Assembly: GCA_009746045.1 (NCBI GenBank)
Contig: RPFO01001677.1
Location: 137,501 to 162,500 of the forward strand
Length of the DNA stretch: 25,000 bases
Source of the DNA: Mesostigma viride
Taxonomy: Eukaryota; Streptophyta; Mesostigmatophyceae; Mesostigmatales; Mesostigmataceae
Reading direction: 5' to 3'
Within the stretch, counting starts at the first letter, position 1; every line of letters begins with the position of its first letter. The translations under genes and the position numbers were made by a program. Positions 16,768 to 25,000 of the stretch are shown here, one piece after another. The notes below the pieces were generated by a model, which saw nothing but the letters and a program-made list of their open reading frames with translations, ran no database searches and was not told where the DNA came from.

Positions 16768-17550
16768 TGCTGGGGGTGCAACAGGGTAGCTATGAGGCTG
16801 GGTGGCTCACCAGGTGTATGGGCGCATGGGTGGCCGAACGCGCAGGTGCAATTAGTTGGGTACGTTACTGGCTGAGTGGTTGGTTGGGTGGGTGGGTAAG
16901 TGTGCATGGGCAGCTAGTGGGCAGGCTGCTTGCCATGCAGGCAGGTCGGCGAGTGGGTGGTGGGTGGCTGTGTGGCTGTGTGGCTGTGTGGCTGTGTGGC
17001 TGTGTGGCTGTGTGGCTGTGTGGCTGTGTGGCTGCGTGGCTGTGTGGCTGCGTGGCTGCGTGGCTGCGTGGCTGCGTGACTGCGTGGCTGCGTGACTGCG
17101 TGGCTGCGTGGCTGCGTGGCTGCGTGGCTGCGTGGCTGCGTGGCTGCGTGGCTGCGTGCAGGTGCATGTTTGATGGGTGGGTGGGTGGGTGGGTGGGTGG
17201 GTGGGTGGGTGGGTGGGTGGGTGGGTGGGTGGGTGGGTGGGTGGGTGGGTGGGTGGGTGGGTGGGTGGGTGGGTGGGTGGGTGGGTGGGTGGGTGGGTGG
17301 GTGAATGGGTGGGTGGGTGGGTGGGTGGGTGCATGGGTGGGTGCATGGGTGGTTGGGTGGGTGGGGCTGGGTGCATGGGTGGTTGGGTGGGTGGGGCTGG
17401 GTGGGTGGGTGGGTGGGTGGGTGGGTGGGTGGGTGGGTGGGTGGGTGGGTGGGTGGGTGGGTGGGTGGGTGGGTGCATGGGTGGTTGGGTGGGTGGGGCT
17501 GGGTGGGTGGGGCTGGGTGGGTGGGTGGGTGGTGTGGTGTGGTGTGGTGG
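16768..17550. repeat. Satellite unit 3
   Basis: The core begins TGCTGGGGGTGCAACAGGG at 16768. The TGGCTGYG array is at about 16966-17155. The TGGG array is at 17174-17528, with a duplicated TGCATGGGTGGTTGGG segment at about 17330-17400. Confidence 0.9.
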
Positions 17551-18212
17551 TGCTGGGGGTGCAACAGGGTAGCTATGAGGCTTGGTGGCTCGCCAGGTGT
17601 ATGGGCGCATGGGTGGCCGAACGCGCAGGTGCAATTAGTTGGGTACGTTACTGGCTGAGTGGTTGGTTGGTTGGTTGGGTGGGTAAGTGTGCATGGGCAG
17701 CCAGTGGGCAGGCTGCTTGCCATGCAGGCAGGTCGGCGAGTGGGTGGTGGGTGGCTGTGTGGCTGTGTGGCTGTGTGGCTGTGTGGCTGTGTGGCTGTGT
17801 GGCTGTGTGGCTGTGTGGCTGTGTGGCTGTGTGGCTGTGTGGCTGCGTGGCTGCGTGGCTGCGTGGCTGCGTGACTGCGTGGCTGCGTGGCTGCGTGGCT
17901 GCGTGGCTGCGTGGCTGCGTGGCTGCGTGGCTGCGTGGCTGCGTGGCTGCGTGGCTGCGTGGCTGCGTGGCTGCGTGGCTGCGTGGCTGCGTGGCTGCGT
18001 GGCTGCGTGGCTGCGTGGCTGCGTGGCTGCGTGGCTGCGTGACTGCGTGCATGTTTGATGGGTGGGTGGGTGGGTGGGTGGGTGGGTGGGTGGGTGGGTG
18101 GGTGGGTGGGTGGGTGGGTGGGTGGGTGGGTGGGTGGGTGGGTGGGTGGGTGCATGGGTGGTTGGGTGGGTGGGGCTGGGTGGGTGGGTGGGTGGTGTGG
18201 TGTGGTGTGGTG
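17551..18212. repeat. Satellite unit 4
   Basis: The core begins at 17551. The TGGCTGYG array is at about 17752-18045, ten T variants and then a long run of C variants. The TGGG array is short (18058-18150). The junction lacks the CAGGTGCA present in other units. Confidence 0.9.
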
Positions 18213-18913
18213 GTGCTGGGGGTGCAACAGGGTAGCTATGAGGCTGGGTGGCTCACCAGGTGTATGGGCGTATGGGTGGCCGAACGCGCAGGTGCAATTA
18301 GTTGGGTACGTTACTGGCTGAGTGGTTGGTTGGGTGGGTAAGTAAGTGTGCATGGGCAGCTAGTGGGCAGGCTGCTTGCCATGCAGGCAGGTCGGCGAGT
18401 GGGTGGTGGGTGGCTGTGTGGCTGCGTGGCTGCGTGGCTGCGTGGCTGCGTGGCTGCGTGGCTGCGTGGCTGCGTGGCTGCGTGACTGCGTGGCTGCGTG
18501 GCTGCGTGGCTGCGTGGCTGCGTGGCTGCGTGGCTGCGTGGCTGCGTGGCTGCGTGCAGGTGCATGTTTGATGGGTGGGTGGGTGGGTGGGTGGGTGGGT
18601 GGGTGGGTGGGTGGGTGGGTGGGTGGGGGGTGGGTGGGGGGTGGGTGGGTGGGTGAATTGGTGGGTGGGTGGGTGGGTGGGTGGGTGGGTGGGTGGGTGG
18701 GTGGGTGGGTGGGTGGGTGGGTGGGTGGGTGCATGGGTGGTTGGGTGGGTGGGGCTGGGTGGGTGGGTGGGTGGGTGGGTGGGTGGGTGGGTGGGGGGTG
18801 GGTGGGTGGGTGGGTGGGTGGGTGGGTGGGTGGGTGGGTGGGTGGGTGCATGGGTGGTTGGGTGGGTGGGGCTGGGTGGGTGGGGCTGGGTGGGTGGTGG
18901 GTGTGGTGTGGTG
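18213..18913. repeat. Satellite unit 5
   Basis: The core begins at 18213. The TGGCTGYG array is at about 18412-18557 and is almost all C variant. The TGGG array is at 18571-18900, with three GGGGGG interruptions (about 18624, 18637 and 18793). Confidence 0.9.
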
Positions 18914-19435
18914 GTGCTGGGGGTGCAACAGGGTAGCTATGAGGCTTGGTGGCTCGCCAGGTGTATGGGCGCATGGGTGGCCGAACGCGCAGGTGCAATT
19001 AGTTGGGTACGTTACTGGCTGAGTGGTTGGTTGGTTGGGTGGGTGGGTAAGTGTGCATGGGCAGCCAGTGGGCAGGCTGCTTGCCATGCAGGCAGGTCGG
19101 CGAGTGGGTGGTGGGTGGCTGTGTGGCTGTGTGGCTGTGTGGCTGTGTGGCTGTGTGGCTGCGTGGCTGCGTGGCTGCGTGGCTGCGTGGCTGCGTGGCT
19201 GCGTGGCTGCGTGGCTGCGTGGCTGCGTGGCTGCGTGGCTGCGTGACTGCGTGCAGGTGCATGTTTGATGGGTGGGTGGGTGGGTGGGTGGGTGGGTGGG
19301 TGGGTGGCTGCGTGACTGCGTGCAGGTGCATGTTTGATGGGTGGGTGGGTGGGTGGGTGGGTGGGTGGGTGGGTGGGTGGGTGGGTGGGTGGGTGGGTGG
19401 GTGGGTGGGTGGGTGGGTGGGTGGGTGGGTGCATG
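18914..19435. repeat. Satellite unit 6 (last well-preserved unit)
   Basis: The core begins at 18914. The TGGCTGYG array is at about 19116-19250. The TGGG array is split at 19307-19338 by a second copy of the junction segment (CTGCGTGACTGCGTGCAGG, then TGCATGTTTGATGGG), showing a short internal duplication. Confidence 0.9.
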
Positions 19436-19815
19436 CGTGTGTGGAGTGTTGTGTGTGTGTGTGTGTGTGTGTGAATGGGCAAATGGTGGTCAGGCTGGCG
19501 GTAGTGCATGCGGGCCGGCTATTGCGTTGCGTGTGATCGTGTGGAAGGCTAACTGTGGGTTCACAGGTGGGTGTATGGCCAGCAAAATGCGTGGATGATG
19601 GAATGGCTGTGGCTGTGTTGCTGTGTGGCTGGCAAATTTGTTGTCATGTGGCTCGGTGGGGGCTCAGCGGGTGGATTTTCGTGCATGTGTGTGCCATTTA
19701 AGCAAGTGCATGGGCAGGTGGGTGCATGTAATGTCTGGGTGGGTGGGCGACTGCGTGTGCTTGAATGCGCACGGTGGACTGGTGTGTGTCTGTGTGTGTG
19801 CGCCTGCGCGCGCGC

Positions 19816-19863
<48 letters not shown>

Positions 19864-20425
19864 ACGTGCCTGCGTGGGTGGGTGGTTGTGTGGCTGGCTG
19901 GCCACCTGCATGATGCGTTTGTGGCTGGCTTTCTCGAGTGGTTAGATGGCAGAGTGGCCAGGTGGCTCAGTAGGTGGCTGTGTGGCTGTGTGGCAGTGTG
20001 GCAGTGTGGCTGCGTGGCTGCGTGACTGCATGGATCAGTGGGTGTGTTTGCGCGCATGCGTGAGCGGTTAAGCAAGTGCATGGGTTCGTGGAGTGTTGTG
20101 AATGTTGTGTGTGCGTGTGCTTGTGTGTGACTGGGCACATGGCGGGCAGGATTGCGGTCATGGAGGTGGGCCAGCGAGTACGTGGCGGGCGATATGTGTC
20201 GCAGGCCCATTGTGGGTTGGTGGGTGGGTGGCCAGCTAAATCAGTGGGTGGTAGAATGGCTGTGTGGCTGCGTGGGATGAGTGGGTGCTTGTGTGTGCAT
20301 GCGCGATTAAGGGAGTGCATACGTGTGTGTGTGTGTGTGTGTGTGTGAATGGGCACGTGGTGGTCAGGAAGGTGGTGAACTGGTGATGCGGTTCAAGACG
20401 GCGAGTGTGTGGTTGGCTAACGGTG
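19436..20425. repeat. Decayed satellite-related G/T-rich sequence
   Basis: Pieces of the core and of TGGCTGTG recur in degraded form (for example AAGCAAGTGCATGGG at about 19699 and 20071). Short GT runs are present (19450-19472, 20323-20347). A run of alternating purine-pyrimidine (GCGCGCGCGCG then GTn) spans 19801-19861. No gene is supported. Confidence 0.7.
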
Positions 20426-21010
20426 GGTGCGTGTGTGGGTGTGGGTGTGGGTGTGGGTGTGGGTGTGGGTGTGGGTGTGGGTGTGGGTGTGGGTGTGGGT
20501 GTGGGTGTGGGTGTGGGTGTGGGTGTGGGTGTGGGTGGGTGTGGGTGTGGGTGTGGGTGTGGGTGGGTGGGTGTGGGTGTGGGTGTGGGTGTGGGTGTGG
20601 GTGTGGGTGTGGGTGTGGGTGTGGGTGTGGGTGTGGGTGTGGGTGTGGGTGTGGGTGTGTGTGTGTGTGTGTGTGGTGGGTGGTGTGGGTGTGGGTGTGG
20701 GTGTGGGTGTGGGTGTGGGTGTGGGTGTGGGTGTGGTGTGGGTGTGGGTGTGGGTGTGGGTGTGGGTGTGGGTGTGGGTGTGGGTGTGGGTGTGGGTGTG
20801 GGTGTGGGTGTGGGTGTGGGTGTGGGTGTGGGTGTGGGTGTGGGTGTGGGTGTGGGTGTGGGTGTGGGTGTGGGTGTGGGTGTGGGTGTGGGTGTGGGTG
20901 TGGGTGTGGGTGTGGGTGTGTGGGTGTGGTGTGGGTGTGGGTGTGGGTGTGTGTGGGTGGGTGGGTGTGGGTGTGGGTGTGGGTGTGGGTGTGGGTGTGG
21001 GTGTGGGTGT
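20426..21010. repeat. (GGGTGT)n hexanucleotide array
   Basis: Some 90 near-perfect GGGTGT units, broken by short GGGT or GT slips (about 20535, 20568, 20655-20690, 20731, 20918 and 20950). The plus strand carries nearly no C. Confidence 0.95.
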
Positions 21011-21053
21011 GTGTGTGTGTGTGTGTGGGTGTGTGTGGGTGTGGTGTGTGTGT

Positions 21054-21135
<82 letters not shown>
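21010..21135. repeat. (GT)n tract
   Basis: Mostly GT dinucleotides with single GGGT or GAGT interruptions, grading out of the GGGTGT array. Confidence 0.9.
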
Positions 21136-21139
<4 letters not shown>

Positions 21140-21165
21140 GGTGTGTGGGGGGTTGGGGGATAGGG

Positions 21166-21440
21166 GGGGGCGACAGGGTAGCAAGGTGGCTGGGTGGCTG
21201 GCCAGGTGCATGCATGTATGGTTGGCCAATAATGCAGGTGCAATTGGTTGGGTACGTTACTGGCTGAGTGGTTGGTTGATTGGTTGGGTAGATCTGCATG
21301 GGCACCAGCAGGCAGGCTGTCGGGCATGCAGGCAGGTTGGCGAGTGCGTGGTGGGTAGCTGTGTGGCCGTGCGGCTGCATGGCTGTGTGACTGTGTGGCT
21401 GTGTGGCTCATTGAGTGCAGTTGCACGCGTGTATGTGGGC
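21166..21440. repeat. Diverged copy of the satellite core
   Basis: Contains GACAGGGTAGC, GTGCAATTGGTTGGGTACG, TTACTGGCTGAGTGG, GCAGGCAGGTTGGCGAG and a short degenerate TGGCTGTG stretch. This is the full core plan at lower identity than units 1-6. It marks the right limit of the satellite. Confidence 0.85.
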
Positions 21441-21956
21441 GATCAAGCAGGTGCATGGGTTGGTGGGTGCGTGGAGAGTTGGTTGGGCGGGCATGCTTGC
21501 ATGGGCACATGGCGGGCTGGCTAGCTAACGGGCATGTATTGCAGGCCGGCGAGAGTGCGTGGTTGGTGCCTGTGTGACTGGCTAAGCGGGTGGCGTGTGG
21601 GTGGCTCGTGGCTGGGTGTCTGGGTCGGCGTCGAGAGCCCAGATTGCCTGCCCTCATTGTGCGTGGGCACGTGGTGCCATGGGATGTGTTGTGGCATAAC
21701 ATGGTGGATGTTGGAGCCGTTGAGGTTGGCTGCAGGCTGACAACCAGGAAAACGTTTGTTGTAACTTGTTACCCTTCCGATTGTCACCGGATGAGACGCA
21801 AATGCGTGTTTTCACACAAAGTGGTATGAATAGATAGAAATGCTCCCGGCTCTGTCGTGTTTCTTGGTAACTTGTGAAGGTTGAGATGTAATTCCCCCAT
21901 GTTTTTGTGCCCTGTCAGTACGACAAGAGACTTCACCAAGACTTCCGGCAACATCC

Positions 21957-21989
21957 ATTAATTGATTAATTAATTAATTAATTAATTAG
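21957..21989. repeat. (TTAA)n-type AT microsatellite
   Basis: ATTAATTGATTAATTAATTA and continuing units; a tetranucleotide tract in otherwise mixed sequence. Confidence 0.85.
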
Positions 21990-22518
21990 GAACATAACTC
22001 CGTTGGGAGTACATGTAGCACATATCCCTGAGAAGGGGCATATGGCTTTTAATACATTCTGGGCTACTTCCTGCAAGGGTAGGGATGTAGACTACACCTG
22101 CTCTAGGTGCACCAAGGGCACCTGCACCACCATGATCTCTCAGAGCGCAAGGGGGCCTGACATGGGGTGGAAGATGGTCCGGCAACATGACCATTATCAA
22201 ATGAACGGAAGCAGAGGTGGGGGTGGTTCTTAGTATTGGACATCTGTCTTGCTTTCGGCCACCATGTGTGCGTGAAGTGCAGATCGACAAACCCTGTAAC
22301 GTGACATGTTTAGGCCGTTGCGTCACCTAGGCGTTGGTGGCATTGGCCCAGTGAGGGGCTCACCAAACAAAGCGACGCTGGGGGCTAAGCTTGTAGGGCT
22401 GGTCCTTGCCCAAGGGCATGATGCCTGCCCAGTCGCCGGCCCCTGGGGCCCCATCCTGGGGCCCCACCTGCGTCCACTTGATCCGCGCATGTCGCTGGCT
22501 GGCCGAAAGGAAAAAAAA

Positions 22519-22540
22519 ACGTGCTGGCTGGCCAGCACGT
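22519..22540. other. Perfect 10-bp stem hairpin beside a nine-A run
   Basis: ACGTGCTGGC and GCCAGCACGT are separated by TG. The run of nine A bases lies just left of the stem, so on the minus strand a GC-rich hairpin is followed by nine T bases. It has the shape of a bacterial terminator, but no gene ends here and the genome is eukaryotic, so no function is claimed. Confidence 0.4.
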
Positions 22541-22935
22541 TACCATTAGCCATACCATTGGCCAATGCGTTTGAAGTTAGCCATACCATGTTGCGCGATG
22601 TGAGTCCAACTGGGAGCTCGCACTGGAGGTCCGTGCCCTGGCCGTCCCGCACAGTAGGCACGGTGCCATGTGTTCGGCCAGAGCTCTAGAGCGACGGTAT
22701 CCGGCATAACCACAGTAGGTGCACAGTGCCTTTGGTCAAGGTGCCCTGCCTTGTGCATCCACACGGAATCGGCATGCGGCATGGTGAATTTACTAGTACC
22801 GGAAAAGGGCCTTGAACAGGGTGCATCATCAGGTCCCTCATCGCTGGGGGGCCGGGGCCGTACGTGATTCACCCCTATCATGGTGGAGGTGTTTGTTGTT
22901 CGAACCCTCACGAGTGGCCCGCGTGCAATATGACG

Positions 22936-22993
22936 TGAAGATCGTCTGCATGATGCCCCAGCCCTAGCTGGCAGCGCTAGATGGGGATACAAT
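22936..22993 (-). mobile_element. LINE 3' region fragment
   Basis: ATCGTCTGCATGATGCCCCAG, a short gap, then GCTAGATGGGGATACAAT resembles the distal 3' region of the LINE (compare 12751-12800 and 23096-23140). It abuts the TAAG tail of the next LINE copy, suggesting insertion of one LINE into another. Confidence 0.5.
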
Positions 22994-23520
22994 AAGTAAG
23001 CAAATAGTACTTGCGTGTCATTCCACGGAGTACCATCCTATTCAATTAATCTCATTAGAAAAGTAATGACACAAAATTTAAACAAACGGACAAATATCGT
23101 CAGCATCATGCCCCAACCATATAGTCCTCGATGGGGATATAACCCTCATCCGAGCCGCGGTCCTCTACTGTAATGGCAGACGCGGCGGTAGTGTAGCGGC
23201 TATCCTCAGGGTCGATAACCTCCACCTGCGGACTTCTACCCTGGCTAGCAATGGGCCGCGGGGGCCGTGGGGAGACAGCAGGGCCATACCCTTCAGGAAA
23301 GATGCTTATCGCAAATGGTAGCCCATTTCTCCTTGTCAATAATGCGGGCACGGAGTACGGATATTCGCCCAAGCCCTGCATCCTCAAGCCTGGCTGCAGC
23401 GTCACGTAGGTCCGGTTCGCGCGCCGCGTCGGAGCGGGGCGCGCGCAAGTGGGCCAGTGGGTGGCGACGGGACGAGGGGGCCCTGCCATAGGAGGAGGTG
23501 TCTGCCTGGTTGGCCAGTCT

Positions 23521-23919
23521 TAATTAAGCCCCCCGGCAGGGCCCACATCGGTATTCACCTGGTCTGTGCGGGCGAGATGGCCGGCCATGAGTAGGCGGCG
23601 GTGTCGGATGATATGGGTGACAGGAGGGAGCTGGCCGTAGAGCTGGGCCCGATGGGTGCGGACGCCGAGGATGTGACGGAGCATTCTAGTGACGGTGCCG
23701 TCGTCAAGTTGCGCGGTACGTCAGCGCCTTGTCGAGGGTCCACGCCTCGCAGCCGTAAAGGAGGATGCTGAGGAGAAGGGCCTTGAATAGAATGCGCTTG
23801 CACCGCTCACTCAGGTAGCGGCATGTCCAGAACCTGTTGAGGCGGCGGAGGGCTGCCCAGGCCTGGCCGATGCGGGTGTAGATGTCGTCTGCCGTGGAGG
23901 GGAGCCCGCTGCATGCCAA
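23521..23919 (-). pseudogene. LINE reverse transcriptase fragment, thumb and C-terminal domain
   Basis: ADDIYTRIGQAWAALRRLN, RYLSERCKRILFKALLLSIL and LYGCEAWTLDKAL lie in one frame. After a shift near 23710 the next frame reads LDDGTVTRMLRHILGVRTHR, AQLYGQLPPVTHIIRHRRLL and MAGHLARTDQV to a TAA at about 23521. This order is typical of the region after the RT domain in many LINEs. Confidence 0.8.
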
Positions 23920-24302
23920 GGAGCTTGAAGCGAGTTGCCGGGGGGCGGGGCAGCTGGGTGGGTGGGTGGGGCTGTCCCTGCAGGGAAGCCGATGGCCACG
24001 ACCTCCATTTTCTTGCTGATCATAAGCCCCACCGCGCGCGCATCCAGTGATAAGCTGTCGAGCCAGAGTTGCGCCGACTCCGGGGGTTCCACAAGCGTCG
24101 TGTCGTCAGCGTAGATCAGGTGGCTCAGTCTGTAGGGTGGGTCAACCCGGCCGTAGCCGGCGTACTCCGTGACCTCGAGATCTCCCGGGCGGACGCCCCT
24201 CCACCCTGGCACAGCGGGGCTTGTGCGCGCCGCATAATGTAGTCCACCATGATGATGAATCGATATGGGGAGAGCACACAGCCCTGCCACACACCTGTAT
24301 AT
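23811..24302 (-). pseudogene. LINE reverse transcriptase fragment, palm domain
   Basis: One frame carries GVWQGCVLSPY and VDYIMRRAQAP (motif B of non-LTR RT). A second carries YRLSHLIYADDTTLVEPPES (motif C with the usual YADD) and LDARAVGLMISKKMEVVAIG. The frame changes between them near 24150, so the copy is inactive. The 5' end stops abruptly at about 24302, against another LINE fragment. Confidence 0.8.
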
Positions 24303-24465
24303 AACCCTCATGCATGCCACATGCCACACCCCGGGATATAAAAATCCTCAAGAAGAGCACAAGGCATGGTCGTCCGAGCTGTCGTCTACAGTGATGGCAG
24401 ACGATGCGGTAGTGTAGCGGCTATCCTCAGGGGCGATGATAACCTCTGCCTGAGAACTTTTGTGC
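24303..24465 (-). mobile_element. LINE ORF2 C-terminal end fragment
   Basis: On the minus strand it encodes PEDSRYTTASSAITVDD, matching PEDSRYTTAASAITVED in the neighbouring copy, then a stop and 3' region. The last bases (GGGATATAA, TATAACCCTCATGC) resemble the 3' region at 23136-23150. It is a separate, older copy. Confidence 0.7.
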
Positions 24466-24530
24466 GATTCTAATGAGATGAGCATGGTACTCCGTGACAT
24501 GCCTCCGTGCAATGATGGCAGTGAGCACGT
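24466..24530 (+). mobile_element. Inverted LINE 3' region fragment
   Basis: ATTCTAATGAGATGAGCATG and GTACTCCGTGACATGCC are the reverse complement of the sequence found in the same family on both sides, so this piece lies in the opposite orientation and forms an inverted junction with the flanking copies. Confidence 0.6.
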
Positions 24531-24984
24531 ACTAACTTACTTGGGTAAGTGAAGCATGCAAAGCAACGCAGCAAAGTACATGCGCGCGTGGCGAGGATGG
24601 GGAGAGGTGACACATAAGCTGGGGTGCAAGCAAGGGAGGCAACAACGTTTGACGTAAGAAAGTACACGTACTTGCGTGTCATGCGCATGGGCATGCCACG
24701 GAGTACTATGCGAATCTCATTAGAAAACGGAGTACTATGCTAATCTCATTAGAAAATACTAACTTACTTGGGTAAGTGAAGCATATGCAAAGCAATGCAG
24801 CAAAGTGCATGCGCGCGTGGCGAGGATGGGGAGAGGTGATGCACAAGCTAGGGTGCAAGCAGGGGAGGCAAAACTAGGTAAGAAAGTACGTACTTGCGTG
24901 TCATGCGCATAGTAGGCATGCCACGGAGTAGTATGCTAATCTCATTAGAAAAATAATTACACACAAGTTGAAACAACCAGCAAG
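24531..24984 (-). repeat. Two tandem 227-bp units containing the LINE 3' region
   Basis: ACTAACTTACTTGGGTAAGTG begins copies at 24531 and 24758. Each contains GCGCGCGTGGCGAGGATGGG and ends in the LINE 3' motif (CTTGCGTGTCATGCGC, AATCTCATTAGAAAA). The first copy has a 31-bp internal repeat of CGGAGTACTATG..CATTAGAAAA. The second runs into ACACACAAGTTGAAAC at the window end. Confidence 0.8.
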
Positions 24985-25000
24985 GATGAAGGAAGTATGC

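Larger units (their letters stand above)
15028..19435. repeat. Higher-order satellite array, six tandem units
   Basis: Each unit has three parts: a near-unique core of about 190 bp (GTAGCTATGAGGCTGG, TGGCCGAACGCGCAG, TTGGGTACGTTACTGGCT, GGCAGGCTGCTTGCCATGC), an array of the 8-mer TGGCTG(T/C)G, and an array of TGGG ending in TGCATGGGTGG and TGGTGTGG. The landmark GGGTACGTTACTGGCT occurs at about 15093, 16050, 16858, 17641, 18304 and 19005, giving spacings of 957, 808, 783, 663 and 701 bp. Length differences come from microsatellite copy number, and the cores are almost identical. Long open frames here in all six frames are artefacts of 4- and 8-bp repeats. Confidence 0.95.
21441..22935. other. 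Low-copy sequence without a supported gene
   Basis: There are no recognisable domains. The open frames are short and compositionally poor. Visible landmarks are a (TTAA)n-type tract at 21957-21989, a doubled palindrome TGGGGCCCCA at 22444-22453 and 22457-22466, a hairpin after A9 at 22511-22540, and AGCCATACCAT twice (about 22548 and 22579). A Cys-containing frame at 22003-22233 was considered and not called. Confidence 0.5.
22994..24302 (-). mobile_element. 5'-truncated LINE (non-LTR retrotransposon) with partial RT
   Basis: The minus strand encodes, in order, TGVWQGCVLSPYRFIIMVDY (24301-24242 region), YADDTTL (YADD at 24113-24102), AWAALRRLNRFWTCRYL, LLLSILLYGCEAWTL (about 23770), and MLRHILGVRTHRAQLYGQLP with RRRLLMAGHLAR ending near 23521. 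These are the palm and thumb signatures of LINE reverse transcriptases. Frame changes separate the blocks. A further piece, with PEDSRYTTAASAITVED, ends near 23110. The 3' region (22994-23109) matches the fragment in element A and ends in TTACTTA. The copy lacks the start of ORF2 and the endonuclease. Confidence 0.85.

Noticed and set aside
16422-18341. A 639-codon open frame (plus strand) of GGWVGGWV and CVAVWLCG repeats
   Set aside because: It crosses satellite units; 4- and 8-bp repeats without stop triplets open all frames. No start context, domain or codon bias supports a protein.
15028-19435. Regular units with similar spacers suggesting a CRISPR array
   Set aside because: Unit length is 0.5-0.95 kb, the parts between cores are microsatellites and not unique spacers, and the genome is eukaryotic.
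20236-21702. A 488-codon minus-strand frame of HPHPHPTPTPTP
   Set aside because: It is a translation of (GGGTGT)n and (GT)n arrays; the composition is entirely that of the repeat.
22003-22233. A 76-codon frame with CKGRDVDYTCSRCTKGTC
   Set aside because: The Cys spacing does not match a known zinc finger, and no homologue or context supports it.
22519-22540. Rho-independent terminator on the minus strand
   Set aside because: The hairpin plus T9 shape fits, but no gene ends upstream and the surroundings are eukaryotic repeats.

Overview
The window is repeat-dominated nuclear DNA of a eukaryote. The evidence is LTR retrotransposons, target-primed LINE insertions with target-site duplications, a MITE-like element, and several kilobases of G-rich satellite. 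I cannot name the species. The general look fits a microalga or related protist, but that is a guess. I saw no host gene, tRNA or rRNA.

Bases 1-14194 are a nest of mobile elements. Element A is an LTR retrotransposon with LTRs at 1-246 and 13953-14194. It sits inside the LTR of an older B-family copy (B2, 14195-14598), which is followed by a gag remnant to about 14965. A second, nearly complete B-family element (B1, 514-8161, LTRs 473 bp) is inserted in A's gag and flanked by the duplication GACAC. A is also cut by a MITE-like element with 22-bp inverted ends (11059-11813) and by a 5'-truncated LINE with an 11-bp duplication (12623-12821). Excising each insertion in silico rejoins A's reading frame, so the boundaries are well supported.

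A and B1 are different families but share an unusual layout. The order I read is gag (zinc knuckle), integrase, aspartic protease, reverse transcriptase, RNase H. Ty1/copia elements are normally gag-PR-IN-RT-RH and Ty3/gypsy elements gag-PR-RT-RH-IN. Both also share a protease motif DTQ in place of DTG/DSG, an RT box H(G/A)DD in place of YxDD, an integrase with 29 rather than about 35 residues between its second Asp and Glu, and a GPY/F-like integrase tail. Together these suggest an undescribed retrotransposon lineage, and this is the main result of the window. Both copies carry many reading-frame breaks although their LTR pairs are nearly identical.

Bases about 15028-19435 are six tandem higher-order satellite units of about 0.5-0.95 kb. 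Each has a near-unique core, then a TGGCTG(T/C)G array, then a (TGGG)n array. Decayed satellite (19436-20425), a (GGGTGT)n array (20426-21010), a (GT)n tract (21010-21135) and a last diverged core (21166-21440) follow. Bases 21441-22935 hold no gene I can support. Bases 22936-24984 are a cluster of LINE fragments: a minus-strand RT-containing piece (22994-24302), an older fragment, an inverted fragment and a 227-bp tandem duplication of the 3' region.
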